Assembly: GCA_910585635.1 (NCBI GenBank)
Contig: CAJUFE010000018.1
Coordinates: 16,129 to 80,128 of the forward strand
Origin: an uncultured Lachnospiraceae bacterium
Lineage (GTDB): Bacteria; Bacillota; Clostridia; Lachnospirales; Lachnospiraceae
Length of the DNA stretch: 64,000 nucleotides
Direction: 5' to 3'
In this document: piece after piece, positions 8,962 to 17,613 of the stretch
How positions within the stretch are numbered: position 1 is the stretch's first letter
Layout of the letters: each line of letters begins with the position of its first letter
Translations under genes and position numbers: made by a program
The notes under the pieces: generated by a model
The model's database searches: none
What the model was told of the DNA's origin: nothing
What the model saw: only the letters and a program-made list of their open reading frames with translations

Positions 8962-10140
8962 TCACCAGAACTTCTCCCAGTTGGTGAGGAGCCTGGTCAG
9001 CGCTTCCATATAGAAATAATCTCCCCATGTGTTACATTCGTCCACCCCTCTGTCCTTGCAGGTGTTCTCCTTGGAAGAGCGGGCATAGGTCCCGTGGAGC
9101 AGCAGGCCGTTGGACCGGGAATGGTCCCGGTTGCCGCAGCGCAGGGTCAATGCGCCCATGAGCCTTTTTGCCGCCTCTCTATAGCGCTCTGCCAGCCCCT
9201 CCTCCAGGTACTTATCCATCTCCAGCATCCCGCATACGGCGATGGCCGCCGCGGAGGAATCCCTGGGCTCTGTGCTCCCGGTATCAAAGTCAAAGTCCCA
9301 GTAGGTGATCAGGTCCTCTGGCAGATGGCGCAGGAAGAAATCCGTCACCCGGGTGAACAGCTGGATATAGGCCTCATCCTTCAGCTGGGGATAGCTCAGG
9401 GCGATGCCGTAGATCCCCCAGGCCTGCCCTCTGGCCCAGGCCGATCCGTCCCGGTTCCCCTGGTGGGTCACGCCATAAGCGGGCTTTCCGGTCTCCGGGT
9501 CTATAAAGTAGGTGTGGTAGGTAGAATCATCCTCCCGCAGGATACATTTCATGGCGGTGCGGATATGCCCCTGGGCGATCTTCGCGTAGCGCACATCGCC
9601 GGTCTCCTGGCTGGCCCAGTACAACAGGGGGAGGTTCAGCAGGCAATCGATGATCAGCCGGTACTCCGAGGCCTGGCCTACAGGCCCCCAGGCCTGGATG
9701 AACTGGCCCTTCTCCCGGAACCGCCCGGCCAGATGCTCCGCGGCCAAAAGCGCCGCCTCTCTGGCCCGCTCATCCCCGGTGAGCTTATAGGCCGCCACAC
9801 AGGAAGGGCTGTACAAAAACCCCATATCGTGGTGGCATACATCCACCTGGTCCCGGATCCGTTCATAAAAACTTTCCACCTGTACCTGGGCAGCGCTCCG
9901 GAAGGCCTCCTCCTTGGTGTAGCTGTACGCCAGCCAGAGCGCCCCCGTCCAGAAGCCGGTGGTCCACTCCACATTTTCGGTGGGCCGGTAAAAGCCCTCA
10001 AAGCTGTTGGAGGAGGGGAAATGCTCCGTAAATACCGGAAGATCCGCCCGGAGGATCTCCACCGCCGCCTCCATGGCCTCCTTAAGCTGTGTCTCTGTAA
10101 CGGCCGGATAGCCCATGATCGTCTCTAAGGTCTGTGCCAT
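8962..10140 (-). CDS. GH88 unsaturated glucuronyl hydrolase
   Basis: About 392 residues, (alpha/alpha)6-barrel family. Family marks: NVEWTTGFWTGALWLAYSY, VCHHDMGFLYSPSCVAAYKL with an Asp near residue 105, YRLIIDCLLNLPLLYWAS with an Asp near 165, and GSAWARGQAWGIYG. The two Asp residues are about 60 apart, as in Bacillus UGL (Asp88 and Asp149). The enzyme hydrates the 4,5-unsaturated uronic acid left by polysaccharide lyases, releasing the sugar from the non-reducing end; it is cytoplasmic, with no signal peptide. The start is placed at the second ATG (10140) because AAGGAGG is only two bases from the first. It sits between the ABC permeases and the second sulfatase, which points to glycosaminoglycan-type disaccharides as cargo. 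Confidence 0.93.
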   Translation of the reverse strand: MAQTLETIMGYPAVTETQLKEAMEAAVEILRADLPVFTEHFPSSNSFEGFYRPTENVEWTTGFWTGALWLAYSYTKEEAFRSAAQVQVESFYERIRDQVDVCHHDMGFLYSPSCVAAYKLTGDERAREAALLAAEHLAGRFREKGQFIQAWGPVGQASEYRLIIDCLLNLPLLYWASQETGDVRYAKIAQGHIRTAMKCILREDDSTYHTYFIDPETGKPAYGVTHQGNRDGSAWARGQAWGIYGIALSYPQLKDEAYIQLFTRVTDFFLRHLPEDLITYWDFDFDTGSTEPRDSSAAAIAVCGMLEMDKYLEEGLAERYREAAKRLMGALTLRCGNRDHSRSNGLLLHGTYARSSKENTCKDRGVDECNTWGDYFYMEALTRLLTNWEKFW

Positions 10141-10156
10141 CTCCATCTCCTCCTTT

Positions 10157-10984
10157 CTAGCCCTTGATCCCGCTGGCCGCCACGCCCTCGACGAAGAACC
10201 GCTGGCAGCTCAAGAACACGATCACGATCGGGATCAGAGAGCACACGGAAGCCGCCATGATCCAGGCATAGTCCGCCCCATACTGGGAGATGAACATGCG
10301 GATACCTAACTGGACCGTCTTTAACTCCTTGGTCTTCAGATAGATCAATGGCCCCATGAAGTCATTCCAGACATTGGTAAAGGTAAAGATGGTCAAGGTC
10401 GCCATGGCCGGCTTTCCCAAGGGGAACACGATCTTTTGGAAGATCCCGAACTCGTTCAGCCCGTCGATCCTGGCCGCCTCGCACAGCTCGTCGGGGATGC
10501 TGATGTAGAACTGCCGGATCAGGAACACGCCGAAGGCGGAGAAGGCCTGCATCAGGATCAACCCGATATGGGTGTCGTTCAGCCCCATCTTCGACACCAG
10601 GATGAACTGGGGCACCATGTAGACCTGCCAGGGCACCGCAATGGTGGTGACATACATCAAGAACAGCAGATCCCTCCCCACGAACCGGCATTTGGTAAAG
10701 CCATAGGCGGCAAAACAGCTGGTGCAAAGCTGGATGATCGTGGTGATCACCGTCAGCTTGATGGTATTTTTAAAGAAGGTGATCAGCGGGAGCTTCTCCC
10801 AGATCACCCGATAATTTTCCGGGTGCATGGTCTCGGGCCACCACCGCATGGGGATGGAAAAAACATCCTTGTTCAGCTTTAAGGAAGAGATCACCATCCA
10901 GTAAAAGGGGACCAGCATCGCCAACGCAAGGGCGATCAGCACCACATACAGGACCGTTTTGGTCACTTTTCTCTTTGCTCTCAT
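10157..10984 (-). CDS. Carbohydrate ABC transporter permease, MalG type
   Basis: About 275 residues with six membrane segments. The family EAA loop is visible as ELCEAARIDGLNEFGIFQKIVFPLGKPA. The C-terminal FFVEGVAASGIKG is typical of CUT1 inner-membrane subunits. The start at 10984 is preferred because AGGGAGGG sits five bases upstream, 11 bases after the stop of the other permease. It forms the membrane channel with the product of 10996-11910 and is fed by the binding protein at 11942-13282. No ATPase is encoded in the operon; CUT1 importers often share one ATPase encoded elsewhere. Confidence 0.93.
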   Translation of the reverse strand: MRAKRKVTKTVLYVVLIALALAMLVPFYWMVISSLKLNKDVFSIPMRWWPETMHPENYRVIWEKLPLITFFKNTIKLTVITTIIQLCTSCFAAYGFTKCRFVGRDLLFLMYVTTIAVPWQVYMVPQFILVSKMGLNDTHIGLILMQAFSAFGVFLIRQFYISIPDELCEAARIDGLNEFGIFQKIVFPLGKPAMATLTIFTFTNVWNDFMGPLIYLKTKELKTVQLGIRMFISQYGADYAWIMAASVCSLIPIVIVFLSCQRFFVEGVAASGIKG

Positions 10985-10995
10985 CCGTTCCCTCC

Positions 10996-11910
10996 CTATA
11001 AGTCCTTGGACCACTTTTTCTCGCCACTGAACTGGATCAGCGTGATCGCCAGCACGATGGCGAACAGCACGATCGCCCCTGCGCTGGCCGGGCCGAACTC
11101 CCAGCTGGTAAATGCCTTTTCATAGATATAGTTGACCAGGGTCTTGGTGGCGTTCCCAGGACCGCCGCCGGTCATCACGTACACCAGGTCGAATACCTTA
11201 AAGCACTGGATGGTCAGCATGATCAGCACAAAAAAGGTAGTGGGCGTCAGCATGGGCACGGTGACGTACAAAAGCTTCTGCCAGCCATTGGCCCCGTCGA
11301 TGCTGGCGGCCTCATACAGGGTCTTGGAGATGCCCTGGAGGGCGGCCAGGTAGACGATCATATAGTAGCCCATGTATTTCCACACGCTCACGATCGCCAC
11401 CGACACCATGGCCCAGTCCTTATCCACCACCCAGCGTGGCGGATCGGTGGCCCCCAGGAACTTTAAGATCTCATTGACCGGTCCGAAATCCGGCTGGAAC
11501 AGCATGTTCCACACCGCGCCCACCGCCACGATCGAGGCGATATAGGGGAAATAGAACGCGGTCCGAAAGACGGCTACGCCCTTGATCTTATTATTTAAGA
11601 GCACCGCCAGCAAGAGCGCCAGGATCAAGGTGGGCACCACGGTCATCAGAGCATAGCTGACCGTGTGGACCAGGGTGCCCCGGAAGATCCTATCCCCAAA
11701 GATCTGGGCGAAATTCTGCAGCCCCACGAACTCCATAGGCCTTTGGGAACCGTCCCAGCGCATCACGCTCAATATGAACGAAAAGAGCACCGGGATAAAT
11801 ACAAAGATCGTATAGCCGATCAGATTGGGAAGGATAAACGCATATCCTGTTGCATTGTCTCGGATCTTTCTTTTCTGACGAGACGTCAGAGTCTTCACCC
11901 CACTGTTCAT
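10996..11910 (-). CDS. Carbohydrate ABC transporter permease, MalF/UgpA type
   Basis: 304 residues with six predicted membrane segments after a basic cytoplasmic N-terminus. EAA loop: LYEAASIDGANGWQKLLYVTVP. GLQNFAQIFGD and VMTGGGPGNATKTLVNYIYEKAF are typical of UgpA/MsmF-like CUT1 permeases. GGAGGG lies 7 bases before ATG 11910. It heterodimerises with the MalG-type subunit encoded next. Second gene of the - strand operon. Confidence 0.93.
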   Translation of the reverse strand: MNSGVKTLTSRQKRKIRDNATGYAFILPNLIGYTIFVFIPVLFSFILSVMRWDGSQRPMEFVGLQNFAQIFGDRIFRGTLVHTVSYALMTVVPTLILALLLAVLLNNKIKGVAVFRTAFYFPYIASIVAVGAVWNMLFQPDFGPVNEILKFLGATDPPRWVVDKDWAMVSVAIVSVWKYMGYYMIVYLAALQGISKTLYEAASIDGANGWQKLLYVTVPMLTPTTFFVLIMLTIQCFKVFDLVYVMTGGGPGNATKTLVNYIYEKAFTSWEFGPASAGAIVLFAIVLAITLIQFSGEKKWSKDL

Positions 11911-11941
11911 AACTATCCCTCCATGGTCTTAAGATAGCAGG

Positions 11942-13282
11942 TCACCAGCCCTTGATCTCTGCCACTCGCTCTTTTAGCTCCGCGATCCCCTCATCCACCG
12001 TATAGGAATGGATCATGATCATCTCATGGACCTCGTTCAGCACGGTGCGGATCTCCTCGATCTGGGGGTCTAAGGGACGGTCAAAGGCATAGTGGGTGTA
12101 ATTTAAGGCTTCCACATTGCTCTCGCCCTCCGGGAAATGGTCGGCCGCCGCGATGGTCTGGAACACGGTCTCCGACGGGATCCCCGTGAACACGCCCTGC
12201 TCCGCTAAGATCTCGGCCGCCTTCTGGGAGGAGGCGAACTTCACGAAATCCCAGGCCAGGTCCGGCTGGTCGGTAAAGGCGCTGATCGCGATCGGTGTGA
12301 GGGCGCCCACGGTGTAGCCCGCCTCCACGTTAGAGGGATGGGGGATCGTGGCGATGCCCCAGTTAAAGTCGGTCTCCCCTTCCGCCTGGGACTGCATCAT
12401 GATCGCGATGAACCAGGTCCCCATGGGCATCATGGCGCACTGCTGGTTCTTAAAGACCGAGGAATAATGGATGTTCGCCGTCTTTAAGGTGGAATAGTCC
12501 TGGATATAGCCGCCATCCTGCAGGGCCAGGCCCGCCTCATACCAGGGCTTCATAAAGCTGTAATCCTTCTCCACCACCGTGTGCTCCCCATCCTGCACCG
12601 CCCAGTTGGTCACCAGCGCCTGCCAGGTATGGTTGTGGGAACCGTACACCTTGCTGCTGCCCTCTCCGCTGGTCATCTTTTCGGCCAGCTCCTGGTACTC
12701 TTCCCAGGTCATATCGTTGGACGGATAGTCCACCTTCGCCGCGTCGAACAGGTCCTTATTGTAGTAGAGGACATACCAGTCGTTCCGGTAAGGAAGGGCA
12801 TAGGTCTTGTCGTTATACATCAGCTGCTCTGCGGCCCCCTTGTAGACCGACAGGTCCAGGCTGTCCTTGGCGATGAAGTCATCGATCGGCATGAGCTGCT
12901 CCTTGTCCGCCATCTGGAGCATAGAGCCCATGTCCTTGACCCAGATCACGTCCGGATCTGGCTGCGCGGCCGAAAGGCTGATCCCTAAGGAATTGTTATA
13001 TTCGTCCGCCGAGGTGTCGATGACCTTGATCTCCACGTCCGGGTTCTCCGCCTCATAGGCATCGATCACGGCCTGGAACTGGGGGCTGGACTCATTGTCC
13101 CAGGTGGTCACGGATAGCACCTGCTTCCCACCTGCCGTCTCTCCCCCCTGGGCCTGTGCCGCCCCTTCTGTCCCACTGCCCTGGGCTCCTCCATCCTGGA
13201 CAGGCTTTCCCCCGCAGGCGGTCAGTGCGCCGCATACCATCGTCCCGGCTAACAACGCTGCGATCGATCTTCTTTTTCTCAT
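11942..13282 (-). CDS. Carbohydrate ABC transporter substrate-binding lipoprotein
   Basis: About 446 residues. Signal peptide with lipobox: MRKRRSIAALLAGTMVCG then ALTACGG, so the mature protein is anchored by the lipid-modified Cys. A Gly/Gln-rich linker follows, then the SBP_bac_1 fold (VTTWDNESSPQFQAVIDAYE; PDVIWVKDMGSMLQMADKEQ; YALPYRNDWYVLYYNKDLFD; GIATIPHPSNVEAGYTVGAL). The start at 13282 is fixed by the signal peptide and by GAGGAGGG; an in-frame upstream extension is not coding. It is the first gene of the operon through 7545, and captures the oligosaccharide for the two permeases. The upstream region carries the GATCGACGATC palindrome. Confidence 0.93.
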   Translation of the reverse strand: MRKRRSIAALLAGTMVCGALTACGGKPVQDGGAQGSGTEGAAQAQGGETAGGKQVLSVTTWDNESSPQFQAVIDAYEAENPDVEIKVIDTSADEYNNSLGISLSAAQPDPDVIWVKDMGSMLQMADKEQLMPIDDFIAKDSLDLSVYKGAAEQLMYNDKTYALPYRNDWYVLYYNKDLFDAAKVDYPSNDMTWEEYQELAEKMTSGEGSSKVYGSHNHTWQALVTNWAVQDGEHTVVEKDYSFMKPWYEAGLALQDGGYIQDYSTLKTANIHYSSVFKNQQCAMMPMGTWFIAIMMQSQAEGETDFNWGIATIPHPSNVEAGYTVGALTPIAISAFTDQPDLAWDFVKFASSQKAAEILAEQGVFTGIPSETVFQTIAAADHFPEGESNVEALNYTHYAFDRPLDPQIEEIRTVLNEVHEMIMIHSYTVDEGIAELKERVAEIKGW

Positions 13283-13362
13283 GATAGATCCCTCCTCGTA
13301 TACTTTATATAGGAGCCTGCACCGATCCACTAACGATGCTGCTCTGTTATGTGCGAGTCTAT

Positions 13363-13475
13363 CAAAAAACACGCCCTTTTTGGATCGACGATCTTCAGAT
13401 AAAGCTCTCCTTTTTTTAACTCCACGCCTCTTTTCAGCAAGATCCATACATTTTTTTCATATCCCGTTACTTTTT
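13363..13475. promoter_or_regulatory. Regulatory block upstream of the glycan import operon, with GATCGACGATC palindrome
   Basis: GATCGACGATC at 13383-13393, about 100 bases before the binding-protein ATG at 13282. Flanking words match the block at 2151-2265 in order and spacing. On the - strand TTTGATAGACT could supply an extended -10. The rest of 13283-13650 holds the two hairpins listed next and no gene. Confidence 0.4.
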
Positions 13476-13518
13476 TGTTCTTTTTTCCTCCCTATGGAGC
13501 GTATCATCCGGAGGGCCA

Positions 13519-13600
13519 TGTCCCATCAGGCTCGCTTTCCTGTGGGACAAAGATAAGGCAGGACCGCCTCCGCGCCTTTCCTGGCGGAGACCGTCCTGCC
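13519..13600 (-). terminator. Tandem hairpins downstream of the sulfatase-maturase gene
   Basis: Hairpin 1: GGCAGGAC (13557-13564) with GTCCTGCC (13593-13600) and an inner CTCCGC/GCGGAG pairing. Hairpin 2: GTCCCA-CAGG / CCTG-TGGGAC (13519-13548). Read on the - strand, hairpin 1 follows the maturase stop and is trailed by TTATCTTT. Probable terminator; a structured leader for the next operon is an alternative. Confidence 0.45.
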
Positions 13601-13650
13601 TTTCGCATCCCATCCCCCTGGCCTATCCCTGATCCATCATTGTCCAAGGA

Positions 13651-14793
13651 TCAACGCAGCGGACCACCAGCTCCATCCCGCTGCCTGCGCAGGAGAGCGG
13701 CTATCCTTTCTATACGGGGCAGGCAGGCCTTAAAGAACATCTGGTAGGATCTGCAGAAATAGTTTTCTCCTATCCCCCCGCCTGGCTGCTCCCGATGCCT
13801 GCGGCAGCCGCCGCGGCAGAGGACGCGGTAGGGACAGGTCTGGCAGTTTTCCCCACGTTCAAAGGAGCTCTCTACGAACCGGCTCTCCTTCCGCCGCTGC
13901 TCGATCACCTGAAAGCTGTCGGTACACAGGTTCCCCAGGCGATACCCATCCAGCACATAAAAATCACAGGGATATACACTGCCGTCCGCCTCCACCACGT
14001 TCTGGAAGCTGCACACCCCACGCTGCTCGCAGGATTCCGGCAGCTGCCCTAAGAGGATCCCGATGTAATTCTCAAACTGGCGGATATAGGGCTGCTCTCC
14101 CTTAGCAAAGTCCTGCTCCCACAGCTCCCACAGCTGGATGAGGAACTGGCCGTAGACCTCCGGGGTCAGGGAATAGGCCTGCTGTCCCGGCTTTTCCTGG
14201 AGCGGGTCTAAGCAGGCGATGTACTGCTGCCAGGCAAACCCCAGCTTTTGATAACGCGCATAGATCTTCCGGATCCTGGGCGCGGTCCTGGCGTTCACCA
14301 CCGTCAGCACGTTAAAGGGGACGCCAGCCTGCTCTAAGGCCCGGGCTGTCTCCAGGACGCGAAAGTATGTATCCTGCCCCTGGCTGTCCTTCCGGCAGGC
14401 GTCATGGGTGGCCTTCAGACCATCTATGGAGAGGCCGATCAGGAAATGGTTCTTCGCAAAGAAGGGGTACCAGTCCTCGCTCAGCCCATAACCGTTGGTC
14501 TGCAGGGCGTGGGAGACCGGGATATTTTTCGTATTATATCGTTTTTCCAGTTCCAGGCATCGCTCATAAAAGGGCAGCCCGGCCAGGGTCGGCTCGCCGC
14601 CCTGGAACGCGATCGTACAGGCCCCCTCCGCAAAGGCGAAGATCTCCCGGATCACATGCTCCAGGGTCTCCAGGCTCATGATCCCGTAGGAGGCCTGGTC
14701 CCGCCTCTTCATCTCATCTGCATAAAAACAATAGCTGCACCGCATATCGCACAGCCCGGAAGCCGGTTTGATCATCACATGGAGCTGCGGCAT
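13651..14793 (-). CDS. Anaerobic sulfatase-maturing enzyme (radical SAM, SPASM)
   Basis: About 380 residues. The radical SAM cluster motif is GLCDMRCSYCFYADE (Cys15, Cys19, Cys22). FQGGEPTLAGLPFYE and HALQTNGYGL are diagnostic of anSME. The C-terminus has the SPASM cysteines (GVCSFQNVVEADGSVYPCDFY and CQTCPYRVLCRGGCRRHR) for two auxiliary 4Fe-4S clusters. It oxidises the active-site Cys (or Ser) of sulfatases to formylglycine without oxygen. Its presumed clients are the two Cys-type sulfatases in this locus. ATG 14793 is chosen because a GGGGG-type site precedes it and homology starts there; an in-frame ATG ten codons upstream has no ribosome site. It is transcribed separately, with its own upstream repeats and extended -10. 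Confidence 0.94.
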   Translation of the reverse strand: MPQLHVMIKPASGLCDMRCSYCFYADEMKRRDQASYGIMSLETLEHVIREIFAFAEGACTIAFQGGEPTLAGLPFYERCLELEKRYNTKNIPVSHALQTNGYGLSEDWYPFFAKNHFLIGLSIDGLKATHDACRKDSQGQDTYFRVLETARALEQAGVPFNVLTVVNARTAPRIRKIYARYQKLGFAWQQYIACLDPLQEKPGQQAYSLTPEVYGQFLIQLWELWEQDFAKGEQPYIRQFENYIGILLGQLPESCEQRGVCSFQNVVEADGSVYPCDFYVLDGYRLGNLCTDSFQVIEQRRKESRFVESSFERGENCQTCPYRVLCRGGCRRHREQPGGGIGENYFCRSYQMFFKACLPRIERIAALLRRQRDGAGGPLR

Positions 14794-14865
14794 CTCTTCA
14801 TCCCCCTGTCTCTTTCCGCACATGGCTTTTGGACACGTCCGTTTGCATGGTCTTTATCTGTCCCC

Positions 14866-14935
14866 ATTCTAGCATGAGTCGCCCAAAAAGAGAAGTACCG
14901 TTCTGGCGGGTACCAAAAAGGAACGACCGTTCTTG
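14866..14935 (-). promoter_or_regulatory. Extended -10 promoter and two direct repeats upstream of the maturase
   Basis: On the - strand TGCTAGAAT gives an extended -10 (14866-14871 on +). Just upstream are two copies of CCAAAAAG-GAA--ACCGTTCT (+ strand 14883-14904 and 14913-14935), 30 bp apart, about three helical turns, as expected for an activator binding on one DNA face. The remainder of 14936-15078 is AT-rich with no gene seen. Confidence 0.4.
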
Positions 14936-15078
14936 TCTTTATGCGCGGTCCAGACATTTTTGTTAAAAATATAACGATAGCGAACGTTCTACAACGCAGA
15001 TAATATACTATATATACAAAAAATATCCGGTCGATCCTTCAAAAAAATGTATGATCGCTACAGAAAATCATTTTCTTG

Positions 15079-15107
15079 TTGCATCTATATGGGCAATATG
15101 CTATACT
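15079..15107 (+). promoter_or_regulatory. Promoter of the membrane hydrolase gene
   Basis: TTGCAT (15079-15084), 17-bp spacer ending in TGC, TATACT (15102-15107). Extended -10 with near-consensus -35. It leaves a leader of about 230 bases before the ATG at 15347. Confidence 0.6.
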
Positions 15108-15346
15108 AAGTCCAATCAAAGAACCGTGCAGAGACGATGAGAGCATAGTAGTACAACAGAGATGTTGGTATACTCCTATGCTCTTTATTTTTACGATCTT
15201 TCCGGAAAAGGATCGAAAAAGCTCTCCACGGGCAGCAACTATCGTTCCGTATCATTGCCCAAGGCCACAGATGGAGCGCGCGGCAGGAAGGGACTGCCCC
15301 TCCTATCGTGCCATCCAGGCGGCCGCAGGAGAAAAGGAGAAGACAA

Positions 15347-17203
15347 ATGAAGACGAAGATGACCGCAAAGCGATGGACGATCGTGGCGATCGCGATCTGC
15401 CTGATCAGTCTGATCGGCACATCGCTGGTCCAGACCAGCAACAACAAGATCCGGATCAAGAACATGGCCTGGGAGAGCCCGGAGGGGGTCCTTCTGAGCG
15501 CGGATCTGTGGATCCCGCCCAATGCTACCGCCGATACCCCGGCGCCCGCCATCGTCACGATCGAGGGCTGGTACAACAACAAAGAGATGCAGGACATGTA
15601 TAATGTGGAATTATCCCGGAGGGGCTTCGTGATCCTGACCCTGGATATGCACGGGCATGGGAACAGTGAGGCGGTATCCTCCGATAACCTGTATGATGGG
15701 GCCGTGGGCGTGGACGCCGCCGTACAGATGGTCGCCACCCTGCCCTATGTGGATAAGACAAAGATCGGCGTCACCGGCCACTCCAGCGGCGGTACCGCTG
15801 CCAACATGGCTGTGGCGATCGACAATGAGCGGGACGTGCCCCTGATCTCCTGCGTGCTCCAGCAGGCCGGCGACTGGCAGGATGACACCGGCGGGGACCA
15901 CAGCGGGGATTACGGCAGCCGCAGCGTAGGCATGATCGCCAGCGAATATGATGATTTCTACTATGGCACCTACGACGATGCCGGGAACATGCTGACCACC
16001 CCGAAGGAATTTATGGAGACCGATAACGCCAAGCGTTTCCTGAACTTCAATGTAGATCCCGATCCCGGCTTTGTGGCCGAGGCCGCCAAGCACTATGTCC
16101 AGAGCTTTGACGGGAAGGACTCCCTCCGTGTGATCTACCGCCCCACCTGTATCCATCCGGCTGTGACCACCTCCGGGGAATGTGCAGGTTATGCGGTGGA
16201 CTTCTTCGAGACCACGCTGGGCGCTCCCAGACCGCTGGCCCCGTCGGATCAGATCTGGCAGTGGAAGGCCTTCTTCGGCGCCTTAGGGCTTTTGGGCTTC
16301 TTCCTCTTTGTGATCTTCTTCACCCTGTCCATGGTGGACACCGGCTACTTCGGCACCCTGCGGGCGAAGGAGACGGTAAGGCCTGCAGAGGTCACAGATC
16401 AGGCTGGCAAGCTGTGGTTCTGGGGAGGGATCGCGGCCTCCGTCGCCTTCTCTGCCTTCAGCTTCCTCTTCTGCATCCGGAAGGTCTACTCGAACACCAC
16501 GGACTTCTTCCAGCAGACCGCTCCCCTCACCATCGGCGTGTGGTCCTTGATGTGCGGGGTCTTCATGATCGTGCTGATGGCCCTCTCCTATCAGATGTAC
16601 GGAAAGAAGAACGGGATGTCCTTAAAGGACAGCGGCGTGATGATCTCCCTGGAGGCGCTCTGGAAGACCCTGCTGCTGGCGCTTTTGGTGGTCACCGTAT
16701 CCTTCGGGATCGTGTTCATGGGGACCTACTTCTTCAAGGCGGATTTCCGGCTGTGGATCTTCGCGATCAAAGCCTTTACAGCGGATAAGGTCTGGATCTC
16801 CCTCCACTACCTGCCCTTCTTCTTGGTATTTTATGTAGTCCATTCCGTATCCATGAACTGCTTCAACTACAACACCATCGGCAAGGAGAAAGGGAACACC
16901 TTGATCCTCTGCCTGGCCAACGCAGCCTCCTCGATCATCCTGGTGGCCGCGCAGTACATCTGCTTCTACTCCACCTCCCGCCAGCTCTTAGGACTTGCGG
17001 AAGGCGAGCGGATCGGACCGATCTGGCTGATCTCCGTGGCCTTCGTCCTCTTCGGCGCGGCCCTGATGTCCCGGATCATCTACAAGAAGACCAAGAACCC
17101 GTATCTGGCCGGACTGATCAGCGCCTGCCTGGTGACCTTGATCAACTGCTCCAACACCTTTACCACCCTGAGTGCAGGTGCCATGATCTGCACCACCTTC
17201 TAA
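15347..17203 (+). CDS. Membrane-anchored alpha/beta hydrolase with C-terminal multi-pass domain
   Basis: About 618 residues. An N-terminal anchor (about 8-30) is followed by an alpha/beta-hydrolase domain: IVTIEGWYNN, LTLDMHGHGNSE, and the nucleophile elbow VTGHSSGGTAAN near residues 142-153. From about residue 300 there are about seven hydrophobic segments (LGLLGFFLFVIFFTL, LLLALLVVTVSFGIVFMGTYF, LPFFLVFYVVHSVS, ILVAAQYICFY). The catalytic domain should face outside or sit at the membrane. The substrate is unknown; a peptide, lipid or acyl ester is possible. AAAAGGAG places the start at 15347. It has its own promoter and a strong terminator, so it is monocistronic between the maturase and the GH2 gene. 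Confidence 0.8.
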   Translation: MKTKMTAKRWTIVAIAICLISLIGTSLVQTSNNKIRIKNMAWESPEGVLLSADLWIPPNATADTPAPAIVTIEGWYNNKEMQDMYNVELSRRGFVILTLDMHGHGNSEAVSSDNLYDGAVGVDAAVQMVATLPYVDKTKIGVTGHSSGGTAANMAVAIDNERDVPLISCVLQQAGDWQDDTGGDHSGDYGSRSVGMIASEYDDFYYGTYDDAGNMLTTPKEFMETDNAKRFLNFNVDPDPGFVAEAAKHYVQSFDGKDSLRVIYRPTCIHPAVTTSGECAGYAVDFFETTLGAPRPLAPSDQIWQWKAFFGALGLLGFFLFVIFFTLSMVDTGYFGTLRAKETVRPAEVTDQAGKLWFWGGIAASVAFSAFSFLFCIRKVYSNTTDFFQQTAPLTIGVWSLMCGVFMIVLMALSYQMYGKKNGMSLKDSGVMISLEALWKTLLLALLVVTVSFGIVFMGTYFFKADFRLWIFAIKAFTADKVWISLHYLPFFLVFYVVHSVSMNCFNYNTIGKEKGNTLILCLANAASSIILVAAQYICFYSTSRQLLGLAEGERIGPIWLISVAFVLFGAALMSRIIYKKTKNPYLAGLISACLVTLINCSNTFTTLSAGAMICTTF

Positions 17204-17225
17204 AATACCGATAAAACACCCATGG

Positions 17226-17273
17226 ACAGGAGGTCTGCCGGCTCTTTTCGCTGGCAGGCCTCCTGTTCTTTCT
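17226..17273 (+). terminator. Terminator of the membrane hydrolase gene
   Basis: ACAGGAGG-CTGCC pairs with GGCAG-CCTCCTGT (17226-17266), followed by TTCTTTCTT. It sits 22 bases after the stop codon. The rest of 17204-17613 holds the promoter and dyad listed next and no gene. Confidence 0.8.
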
Positions 17274-17419
17274 TACAGGATCTATATTTTCAGGCGTGTG
17301 GAACCCCTCATTTATTTCATTATTTATGTATTTATCTCAAAAAACAAGAAATATTGCATAAAATATCGACTTCCTGATCGTATATATGAAACAAACTTGT
17401 TATTTCGCACAAAAAATCG

Positions 17420-17473
17420 TTGCAATCCCATGAAATAACAGCTATAGTTAAGACGGCAAGATCGACAGATCTT
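17420..17473 (+). promoter_or_regulatory. Promoter and overlapping operator-like dyad of the GH2 gene
   Basis: TTGCAA (17420-17425), 17 bp, TATAGT (17443-17448). AAGATC-GACA-GATCTT, a perfect dyad, lies at 17458-17473, at about the transcription start, where a repressor would block. It resembles the GATCGAC-GATCTT words at 2161 and 13383. Confidence 0.55.
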
Positions 17474-17613
17474 ATGAGGAAAAAACCGGATATTGAGAGG
17501 GTTTTTACAAAACAACTTACGCCTCTTTCAGATATTACAGAAAAACTGTGATCGATCCAGACGATGCAAGGTATAAATTTCAAAAAAAATAAAACAAAGG
17601 AACAGGTGGGGGT

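Noticed and set aside
8932..10128. Long + strand frame of about 398 codons
   Set aside because: Exactly antisense to the GH88 gene, which has all family residues; the + product matches nothing and arises from GC-rich codon bias.
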